A stretch of 64,000 bases of DNA from CAZBXE01 sp964496125 (GTDB lineage: Bacteria > Chlamydiota > Chlamydiia > Chlamydiales > CAZBXE01). The notes below the pieces were generated by a model that saw only the letters and a program-made list of their open reading frames with translations, did no database searches and had not been told where the DNA came from. Position 1 is the stretch's first letter; every line of letters begins with the position of its first letter. The DNA lies in NCBI GenBank assembly GCA_964496125.1, contig CAZBXE010000003.1, positions 123,082-187,081 of the forward strand, in the 5' to 3' direction. Position numbers and translations under genes: made by a program. Below are positions 41,208 through 49,300 of the stretch, piece by piece.

Positions 41208-42535
41208 CTAGTCGTATTGAAGGTGGCAGTCCCGCCAAGCAGCCTAATGAACATCTAGGAGTAAAGAAGACCAAAGCTAGTATAGGCAAAGAACCAAAAC
41301 CACTTGCTGACCTTGAAAAAACCCTGAAGACAAGTAAGGCACAAGACGCCGCCTTGCGCCAAATCACCGAAGACATTACTAAACGGGCTGAGTTTCGGGA
41401 ACACCAAACAACAGAAGCGAGAAATCTCGCAACGGCAGTCATAACTTATGCAAATCAAACCTACCAAGGCCAAAAAGTTGCCGACGAGGAAGTAGACCAA
41501 GTCGTCGAGGAACTTATACGCGGCGACCACAAAGATATAGGAGTAAATCCCAAGCAAATAGGAAAAGAGCAAAAAGAAAAAATTATTAAGCATACAATTA
41601 CACTTTATAACCAAATTATTGAGGGAAAGACGGACCTACCGGAGGCTTCCCCGATGGCAGCAGATACTGTTGACGGTGGACCCGAGGCTATGACAGATGA
41701 CGTTGATGGTGCGCCGGCTGCTAATCCGCAGGCGGAAATAGATGTCCTCGATAAGCAGCGACAAGCCCTCTTAGCAGCTTTTCTTTTGCTTAAACAACAG
41801 GGAAAAGAAATGCCGCTCAAGCAAAAAGGTCAAGAACTTGTAGAGAACCTGACCAAGCTGATTGACCTGCTTGGAAAGCAAGGTCCAAGCAAGACAGAAG
41901 AACTGAACCAAAGAAAGAAAGAACTTCTAGAACTCAAAGAAGAACTCAAGAAACTAGAAAAAAAAGACGAAGGATTAAGCTTCTGGGTAAAAGGAGCAAT
42001 CGTAGCAGCAATCGTAGCAGCTATTGGGGCAGCCGCATATTGTGGGTACCAGTTGTACAGTGGGCAAACTCCTCCCGTAGAAATCCCGAATAACAACCGA
42101 TATACAGCGCCGCCCATCACCGATCAAGTCATAGAGACAGTAACCCATGCAGCTCCTAGTCTCATTCCCACACAAAACAGCGGTCCAACTGCTTTAACCC
42201 TTGCGCAACTCTTCAGAAGAGCAAACAATGAAGAAGACGCAAAAAAACTAGCCCTGCTTTGCTATGAAGGACTCAAAGACATGACCCTAAAAAGTCAACA
42301 AAAGAAACAACTCGAACACCTTCTGGGACTTGCGGAAAAAACCCTAGGCACTGCTATGATGACTCAAATACAACAAACTGTAACCTCCTCAGAAGGCCCG
42401 GCCTTCTTGCTCAACCAACAACAAACGGTCAGTTTGGTCAACCAATATCAAGGCGATCTTTCACAAGCCAATACTATTTTAGGCGCAGTTTTAACTGACT
42501 CAGCAAAAGAGGCGTGGAGAGGTCTTTTTTCCTAG
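41204..42535 (+). CDS. B-type protein 2 of the duplicated module (unknown, coiled coil plus membrane helix)
   Basis: 443 residues, ATG in an ATGA overlap with A2 and AAGGGGG upstream. Layout parallels B1: an N-terminal helical domain (LATAVITYANQTYQGQKV to HTITLYNQIIEGK), an acidic linker, a Lys/Glu coiled coil (KTEELNQRKKELLELKEELK), a strong membrane helix (WVKGAIVAAIVAAIGAAAYC) and a C-terminal helical domain ending near TILGAVLTDSAKEAWRGLF. B1 ends its corresponding domain with TILSGYARRALDIPW. No Ser/Pro repeats are present. Function unknown. Convergent with pyruvate kinase, 3 bases apart. Confidence 0.7.
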   Translation: MTSRIEGGSPAKQPNEHLGVKKTKASIGKEPKPLADLEKTLKTSKAQDAALRQITEDITKRAEFREHQTTEARNLATAVITYANQTYQGQKVADEEVDQVVEELIRGDHKDIGVNPKQIGKEQKEKIIKHTITLYNQIIEGKTDLPEASPMAADTVDGGPEAMTDDVDGAPAANPQAEIDVLDKQRQALLAAFLLLKQQGKEMPLKQKGQELVENLTKLIDLLGKQGPSKTEELNQRKKELLELKEELKKLEKKDEGLSFWVKGAIVAAIVAAIGAAAYCGYQLYSGQTPPVEIPNNNRYTAPPITDQVIETVTHAAPSLIPTQNSGPTALTLAQLFRRANNEEDAKKLALLCYEGLKDMTLKSQQKKQLEHLLGLAEKTLGTAMMTQIQQTVTSSEGPAFLLNQQQTVSLVNQYQGDLSQANTILGAVLTDSAKEAWRGLFS

Positions 42536-42538
42536 AAA

Positions 42539-44314
42539 TTATTCCGGGGTACCAAGAGAGACGCCTTTGTATACAAGAGCATTCTCTGGATCAAGTGTTA
42601 CAAGCTGGCCTTCCTTAAGTGCCTGCGAGGTAAAATCTGCTCGCAAAATCGCCGTTTTTTTGAGATCCTTACAATGCTCCGCGAGCAGTTTTTCAGAGGC
42701 GCTATCATCCACATGGTTCTGCAATACAATCCCTTTTGCCTCTTGAACAAACGGGCGGTAGCTTTCATCATACTTAGCGATGACCAAGATCTGATCACGG
42801 GCTTCATACGCTTTCTTTTTTTCAGGAAGGAGGAGAATGAAAATCCGTCCATGCACCCTTTTCCCAAGACCTTTATGGCCACGGATGAGCACATCGCCAA
42901 TGCTCTCGACAATCAGCATATTCGTTGTGCCTGACACACCAAAGGGAGAACCTGCCGTCACCACGACGAGGTCGCCATCTTTCACATACCCTTTTTGAAC
43001 AGCCATTTTACTTGCATGATCAAATGCTTCTCCAAACGATTTATCACCTGGACTAAACTCGGGTATAACCCCCCAGCTAAAGGCAAGCTGGTAGTAGGCT
43101 TTCAGATTGGGTGTAATAGCTATGATCGGCATACGGGGACGCAGACGTGACACAAGGCGGGCAGTCAGGCCCCCACTGGTAAAAGCAAAAATGGCAGCGG
43201 CACCTGAATTGTACCCAGTTTTCACAGAAGCAAGGGTTACAGAGGAAGGAACGTCATGGAAATGAAACTTCGAATGCTCATCAAAAAACGCCCTGTAGTT
43301 AAAATCACGTTCTGTTTCCTTAATAATGCTTTTCATGACAAGGACAGCTTCAATCGGAAACTTCCCAATTGCTGTTTCTCCAGAAAGCATCACAGCTGAG
43401 GTGCTATCGTAGATAGCGTTTGCAACATCGGATGCCTCTGCACGAGTCGGTCTTGGGTTTGTGATCATCGATTCTAGCATCTGGGTTGCCGTGACGGAGG
43501 GTTTACCCGCTAGATAGCACTTTCTAATCATCATCTTCTGCAGCTTGGGCACCTGACTCAAGGGCACCTCTACACCCAGATCACCCCGAGCAATCATAAT
43601 TCCATCTGAAAGCTGCACGATCGAATCAAAGTTCTCCACTCCGCGGCGGCTTTCAATTTTTGCGATCACGATTGTGTCAGGCTTTCCCTCTTCTTGCAGT
43701 AGGTTCTTAATTGCCAGGATATGCTCGGCACTGCAGACAAAGGAGGCTGCAACAATATCAACGTCTTGTCTGCAGCCATAGCGAATATCAGCAATATCCT
43801 CTGAGGAGAGCATGGGAAGCTCGAAATTGGCCGTGGGAATATTGACCCCTTTTCGGCTGCGGATGAGCCCTCCATTTTCGATCTGCACCATGACTTCTGT
43901 GCCGCTTTTTTCCACGACTGTAGAGGAGATAAATCCATCGTCAAAGAGGACTGTATCTCCAATGGCAAGCTTATCTACGACGATTTCAGGATGAAGTGTC
44001 ACTCTATTTTCATCCCCTATAATCTGTTCTTTCGTCAAGGTCCAAAAGCTGCCAGGCTTAAGATAACACTCCTCGTTCCGAAGGCGTCCGATTCGAATCT
44101 CAGGTCCTTTTGTATCAAGCAAAATAGCAATCGGAAGACCAAGCTCTTCCCTCACCCTTTTAATCCGCTCGATCACAACTCCCTGCTCGTCACGGTGGGA
44201 ATGGCTAAAATTGAGCCTAGCGACATCCATCCCCGCTATTGCCAACTTCTTGAGCATTTCGTAAGAATTTACGGCAGGCCCTATCGTACAAATAATTTTA
44301 GTCTTTCGCCTCAT
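42539..44314 (-). CDS. pyk: Pyruvate kinase with C-terminal extension
   Basis: 591 residues, about 100 longer than the minimal enzyme. Catalytic landmarks are RLNFSHSHRDEQ, LLDTKGPEIRIG, KIESRRGVENFDSI, IMIARGDLGVEVP, ATQMLESMITNPRPTRAEAS and VMLSGETAIGKFPIEAV. After the usual C-domain (to about residue 470) come about 120 residues ending FTSQALKEGQLVTLDPENALVYKG, resembling in position the extra C-terminal domain of Bacillus-type enzymes that derives from the PEP-synthase phosphohistidine domain, but the TSHAA motif of that domain was not seen. It converts PEP and ADP to pyruvate and ATP. Confidence 0.95.
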   Translation of the reverse strand: MRRKTKIICTIGPAVNSYEMLKKLAIAGMDVARLNFSHSHRDEQGVVIERIKRVREELGLPIAILLDTKGPEIRIGRLRNEECYLKPGSFWTLTKEQIIGDENRVTLHPEIVVDKLAIGDTVLFDDGFISSTVVEKSGTEVMVQIENGGLIRSRKGVNIPTANFELPMLSSEDIADIRYGCRQDVDIVAASFVCSAEHILAIKNLLQEEGKPDTIVIAKIESRRGVENFDSIVQLSDGIMIARGDLGVEVPLSQVPKLQKMMIRKCYLAGKPSVTATQMLESMITNPRPTRAEASDVANAIYDSTSAVMLSGETAIGKFPIEAVLVMKSIIKETERDFNYRAFFDEHSKFHFHDVPSSVTLASVKTGYNSGAAAIFAFTSGGLTARLVSRLRPRMPIIAITPNLKAYYQLAFSWGVIPEFSPGDKSFGEAFDHASKMAVQKGYVKDGDLVVVTAGSPFGVSGTTNMLIVESIGDVLIRGHKGLGKRVHGRIFILLLPEKKKAYEARDQILVIAKYDESYRPFVQEAKGIVLQNHVDDSASEKLLAEHCKDLKKTAILRADFTSQALKEGQLVTLDPENALVYKGVSLGTPE

Positions 44315-44384
44315 GGTCCTAGCCTACGAAGAAAGCTCATTTTCGTCATGGTTTTTTTAAGCGAACCGTGTTACGATCGGGGAT

Positions 44385-45026
44385 ATGGCAGGAAAAAAAA
44401 TTCTCATTCTTTTTTTGTTTACTCCCTACCTTCTCCTTGCTGAGATCTCGTGGCTCAAGATCGACTGGAATAAGGAAGAGTGTGGAAGCTCCTGCCAAAA
44501 AACCCTGGATCTAAACCTCAAACGGTACAACCCGATTGCCGAGTACGACTTGAATGCACCGTTTGGCAATCTCACTGTTTACTTAAAACCAAATATCTCT
44601 TTTGACATCATTCAATTTCAGCAGCAGCTAAAAATCGCAGGTGTCTTTGCAAACATCATCCGGGTCAAAGTAAGGGGTACTGTTTCTAAAGACGGGGCGG
44701 ACTATGTGGTCACATCCCTTGGTGATAACACAAAATTTTACTTGAAAAGCTCCCATCTTATAAAGGTGCCAAAGGGCTGGCAGCAGAATGGGAACATCGT
44801 AGTGAAAAGCGAAAAACAGCAGCACCCCACGACTGCAGGCACAGAAATGGTCGAAATTGAAAGCAATCAGCTAAGCGACCACATGTTAAATCCTCAAACA
44901 AAAAAAGAGCTGCAAAAGGCAATCGATAACTACAATATCGTTGAAGTAGAGGGGCCTCTTTTCCTGCCTTATCTTTTCACGCGAGAGCTCTATCTGATTG
45001 CCAATAACATCCAATACCTTCGATGA
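44385..45026 (+). CDS. Exported protein of unknown function, partner of the HIT gene
   Basis: 213 residues. Leader MAGKKILILFLFTPYLLLA is a good Sec signal; the mature part starts EISWLKIDWNKEECGSSCQK, with a Cys-x3-Cys pair, and then LDLNLKRYNPIAEYDLNAP. The remainder is mixed alpha/beta with a predicted strand pair around IIRVKVRGTVSKDGADYVVT. The Cys pair might bind metal or form a disulfide. No family is recognised. Its stop overlaps the HIT gene start as ATGA, so the two exported products probably act together. Confidence 0.7.
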   Translation: MAGKKILILFLFTPYLLLAEISWLKIDWNKEECGSSCQKTLDLNLKRYNPIAEYDLNAPFGNLTVYLKPNISFDIIQFQQQLKIAGVFANIIRVKVRGTVSKDGADYVVTSLGDNTKFYLKSSHLIKVPKGWQQNGNIVVKSEKQQHPTTAGTEMVEIESNQLSDHMLNPQTKKELQKAIDNYNIVEVEGPLFLPYLFTRELYLIANNIQYLR

Positions 45027-45505
45027 GACTCTTCTTCCTTCTGCTTTTCTTACTTCCTATCTACTGTTTCGCGTGTCCGTTTTGCGACCCACAAGTATTT
45101 GAAAGTCAAGGCGTTTACAAAGATGAGCATATACAAATCATCCTCAACCTTAATCCTAGGCAGCCTCTACATGTGCTCATTATCCCAAACCGACATGTGG
45201 AGAGATTTGAAGACCTAACGACAGATGAGATGCAGGCCTCCTTTGAGGCAGTTAAAAGGTTGCAAAAGACGTTCCAACACATCTTTGGGTACAATGACTA
45301 TGTTTTAGCAGTGCAAACAGGAGTCAATGGGGGGCAGACAGTATTCCATACACACATCCACATGCTCCCACGCCGAGAAAAGAGTTTAACAGAAAAAATC
45401 CTCTTTTGGAAGGATTTGCTCTTTAGTTCCCTGCTGGTCCCATCGGGTGGGCAATCACCCCACAAGGCGGCGCTTATGCAGGCCCTCCAAGACCAAAGCG
45501 AGTAA
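45023..45505 (+). CDS. HIT-family nucleotide hydrolase with a signal peptide
   Basis: 160 residues. The leader MRLFFLLLFLLPIYCFA is a textbook Sec signal, and the HIT domain starts immediately with CPFCDPQV, the CxxC half of the usual zinc site. The catalytic triad is His109-Thr-His111-Ile-His113 in VFHTHIHMLPR, preceded by HVLIIPNRHVERFEDL. HIT proteins hydrolyse or transfer nucleotides from AMP-lysine, AMP-carboxylates, ADP-ribose or Ap4A, and are almost always cytosolic. An exported version suggests action in the periplasm or in the host. Alternatively the leader could have arisen recently and act as an anchor. Confidence 0.85.
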   Translation: MRLFFLLLFLLPIYCFACPFCDPQVFESQGVYKDEHIQIILNLNPRQPLHVLIIPNRHVERFEDLTTDEMQASFEAVKRLQKTFQHIFGYNDYVLAVQTGVNGGQTVFHTHIHMLPRREKSLTEKILFWKDLLFSSLLVPSGGQSPHKAALMQALQDQSE

Positions 45506-45532
45506 CGCACTGATCTGAAATAATCAAAAATT

Positions 45533-45928
45533 TTACAATGAACCTCTTTTTTTTAAAGAGTTCATAAGGGAGAGAGCTTCTTGCGAAGCGTTGTGGATGA
45601 CACAGCTGTGTCCAAGCTCTGGGTCGAAATAGACCCCATTTGGCGTAGAGTAAGCTTTTACCATCTGGCAAAAGAGCGCATTCTCACCATGCTCATCTCT
45701 TTCTGGCAGGGTGTAGAGAGTTCCACATCTCAACGTGCGAAACCCATTTTCTTTCCACTTTTTTCTTGCGTACTGGATAGCTTGGATAACGTGGGGTAGC
45801 GATATTCCAAGGAGCTCGCCTTTGTCGTTAAACCAGCCAAAACCGCCTTCTTTCATCTCCTGTAAAAAGAGATATTGAGAGGGTGCTGCCCATCCAATAT
45901 GAATGATTTTAGAGGCCTTCTCGTTCAT
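45533..45928 (-). CDS. Conserved-looking protein of unknown function
   Basis: 131 residues, no leader. Features include IIHIGWAAPSQYLFLQEMKE, GGFGWFNDKGELLGISLPHV, KWKENGFRTLRCGTLYTLPE, and FDPELGHSCVIHNASQEALS. The single Cys residues and His-rich end do not form a motif I know. It overlaps the upstream membrane gene by 20 nt and is probably translated with it. An inverted repeat (CTCTTT and AAAGAG around a T run) lies in its last codons and could help to end transcription. Confidence 0.65.
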   Translation of the reverse strand: MNEKASKIIHIGWAAPSQYLFLQEMKEGGFGWFNDKGELLGISLPHVIQAIQYARKKWKENGFRTLRCGTLYTLPERDEHGENALFCQMVKAYSTPNGVYFDPELGHSCVIHNASQEALSLMNSLKKRGSL

Positions 45929-46280
45929 CCTCTATCTCCTTGCTCGCATCTTCCATGAGCTCAATACCCGATCTATCCTTGATGTCAAAAAACTCATGCA
46001 AGGTAAGGTAAATGGCTCCGAGAATCAGAACGACAGGGAAAACGATATTGAGTTCAATGTCTAAGGAGTAATGGAGAAAGAGACCGCCGAATACGGCTAG
46101 GGTAATAAGGATATCGTAGAGCCTACCGCGCACAAACTGGCGCACGATGATGGCAACCATAAGCGCGACAAGCAGGGCCTCTCTGCGTGGGTAAGTAAAG
46201 TAGGAAATCACAAGCACCAAAACAAAGGCAAGGAACGCGAAGATATCGGCTTTTCGTTTTGATACAGCAGGTAGTGTCAT
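45909..46280 (-). CDS. Small polytopic membrane protein of unknown function
   Basis: 123 residues from ATG 46280, where the conserved-looking TLPAVSKRKADIFAFLAF begins; the frame is open to 46331. About three helices can be seen (ADIFAFLAFVLVLVISYF, ALLVALMVAIIVRQFV and LITLAVFGGLFLHY with NIVFPVVLILGAIYLTL), then a charged tail. No SD precedes the ATG, and a possible -10 (TATACC) lies 8 bases upstream, so a very short leader is possible. Function unknown. Upstream partner of the 45533 gene. Confidence 0.62.
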   Translation of the reverse strand: MTLPAVSKRKADIFAFLAFVLVLVISYFTYPRREALLVALMVAIIVRQFVRGRLYDILITLAVFGGLFLHYSLDIELNIVFPVVLILGAIYLTLHEFFDIKDRSGIELMEDASKEIEDEREGL

Positions 46281-46369
46281 AATGAATGGTATAACACTGT
46301 TTTGTAATTTCCGCCAAGGATATAAGGACAAGACACAATCATTTTCTTTTATGTCTTGGCCTCTACATT

Positions 46370-49300
46370 TTACGCTAGGAAAGGAGCGAGATATTTGGCT
46401 GTCCAGGAGCGTTTTTCTTGAAGAAGCCCAACGGGTGGTCCTTCATAGAGGATCTCTCCCCCCTTCTCACCAGATTCGGGACCAAGATCGATAATCCAGT
46501 CTGCATTTTTGATAAGGTCCAAGTTATGCTCGATCACAACCACCGTGTTTCCTTTGTCAACAAGCGTATGCAAGACTTGAAGTAGCTTTTCGATGTCAGA
46601 AGGGTGCTGCCCCGTCGTAGGCTCATCAAGCAAGTAGATCGTCCTTCCCGTAGATCTTTTGGAAAGCTCTTTACTGATCTTCATCCGCTGGGCTTCACCG
46701 CCAGAGAGAGTTGCCATCTCTTGTCCAAGCTTTAGGTAACCAAGTCCTACAGAAATGAGGGTGGTGCAGATCCGCACGATCTGCGGATGCGCTGCAAAAA
46801 TTTCTTTAATCTCATGTACGGTGCAATCAAGATACTCACCAAAGTTTCGATCTTTATATTTCACACCTAAGCTAACAGGGTTTAAGCGCAGCCCTGCGCA
46901 CTCATCGCACGTCACCTGCACAGGCGGCAAGAAGTGAAGAAAGATTTTCTTGTAGCCCATGCCGTAGCACTGGGTGCACATACCTGCTCTATGGTTAAAA
47001 CTAAAATGTTTAGGCTGTAGGCCCAACATTCTCGCTTCTGGCAGAGCTGCAAAGAAGGTTCGCATTTTTGTTAAGATCTCGCAGTAGGTCCCCACATCGG
47101 ATCTCGCTGTTAACCCGATCGGGTCTTGTGTGATCGAAAGGACCTTATCGATCTGTTTGATCCCAGAGACTTTGGCGCTCTCTATTGCCACCTCGTCTTT
47201 CGATAGCACCCCCTTTTGGAGAGCAGGAAGAAGCACATTTTGCAAGAGGGTGGATTTGCCAGAGCCTGAGACTCCTGTGAGGCAGGTAAGAACACCAAGA
47301 GGGACGTCAAGTTTTACATTCTTAAGGTTATGCAGGTTTGCACCCTGAATATGAAGCGCACCTTTTGTAGGCTTTCTTCTCCTTTTAGGAAGAGGGATGC
47401 TTTTTCTTCCAGAAAGATAGGCGCCTGTGAGAGATTCCGGATTGTTTTCAATCTCCTTGAGGGTGCCGCGTGCTGTGATGTGTCCCCCTTCTTCTCCAGC
47501 TCCAGGGCCAAAATCGAGAATGTAATCACCAAGGGCAATTGTCGCAGGGTCGTGCTCTACAAGAACAAGGGTGTTTTGTAGATCTTTTAGTTTGACAAGC
47601 GCCTTACAAAGTCTGTCCGTATCTCTTGGGTGGAGGCCAATGCTCGGTTCATCCAGGACGTAAAGGACACCCGTAAGTCCAGAACCAAGCTGGCGTGCAA
47701 GTCTTGTTCGTTGAGCTTCGCCTCCACTTAATGTAGGTGCCCTGCGATCAAGCGATAGGTAGTCCAGGCCCACCTCACAGAGAAATTCCAATCTTTGGAT
47801 CATCTGCTTTTGCACATCCTCCAAGATTTTGTTCTTATCCTGCACGATGGCAACCTTCTTGATAAAGGCAAGCACCTGACTGACAGGCCATCTGCAGAGA
47901 GCATCGATCGACACGCCGTCAACAAGAACGTTTCTTGCTAAGGGATTGATCCTAGAGCCCTTGCAACTCGGACACTGGATTTCATCGAGAAGGGGGGCGA
48001 TCTGATCTCTTACCGCCCCTTTTGCGCTCTTTGCAATTTTAGCAAGCGCTACGCTAATCCCTGGAAAGCGGAACTGGAAGCCTTTTTTCGAGGTATAGAG
48101 CACCCCTTCTTTAGAGCCCTCAATCAGGACTTGTAGCTTCCCCGGCGGTAAATCTTTCAGTTTCACTTTAGGATCAATCCCCTCTTGCTCGAAAAATTCC
48201 CCAAGGAGGGAAAGAGCTTCTTTACTGACCATGATTCCAAAGAGATAGCGCATCAGCCCGAGGACTGTTTTTTGCATAATGTCGCCATTTTCTTCGAGAT
48301 TGGCCCCATACTGGATTCCAAGACCAAGACAGGCAGGGCACATCCCTTCTGGGGTGTTGAAGGCAAAGGTGTGAGGAGTGATTTCCGGATAGGAGACACC
48401 TGTCTTTTCTACAGCGAAAGCAAGATTGAAGAAAACATCTTGCGCCTCCCTTGCGATCACAATCTTTCCTTTTCCCATGACTTCGGCTACCTCAAAGGAT
48501 TCAAAAAGGCGAGAGGCGGCAGATGGATCTACTTTCAACCTGTCCACAACAAGAAAAAGCTCATTTTTTCTTTTCCTATCGAAGGGAATCACTTCGTCAA
48601 GGGAGTAATACGTCCCGTTTAAGCGGATCCGGAGATACCCCTTTTTTCGTAGCCGTTCAAGCACCGTTTCAAATGGCTCACTTTTCTTAAGTTCGATGGG
48701 TGCTAAAATTTGTAACCTTTCCCCTTCAGGATAGCTGAGCACGCGTTCTAAGACGTGGTCTTTGCTAATCGCTTGGATGATCTCTTTTGTATCGGGGCAG
48801 TGGGGCAAGCCAACCCTTGCATAAAGTAGGCGTAGGTAATCGTAGATTTCGGTCATCGTGCCAAGCGTGCTGCGGGGGTTACCGGCGTGGGCTTTCTGTT
48901 CGATTGCAATAGAGGGAGAAAGACCCGAGACACTTGCCACCTTGGGCTTTGGCATCTGCTCTACAAACTGCCTGGCATAGGGAGAAAGAGACTCAATATA
49001 GCGCCTCTGCCCCTCGGCATAGATTGTCTCAAAGGCAAAAGAGGATTTCCCAGAACCTGAGGGCCCTGTACAAATGGTGAGCTGATTGCGAGGCAAAGAG
49101 GCGTTTAAAAATTTCAGGTTGTTTTGTAAAGCACCTGCCACTTCTATCTCTTGTGTAGCAAGGCCCTCTTTTTTCTTACTTCTTGTAGAGAGGATCTCAT
49201 AGTTTGGGTTAAGCACAGTCCTCAAAGCCTCACCTGTCGGAGTTTTTTTCTTGGCAATCTCCTCGGGGCGTCCAAAGCCTGCGATCTGTCCACCTTCTGC

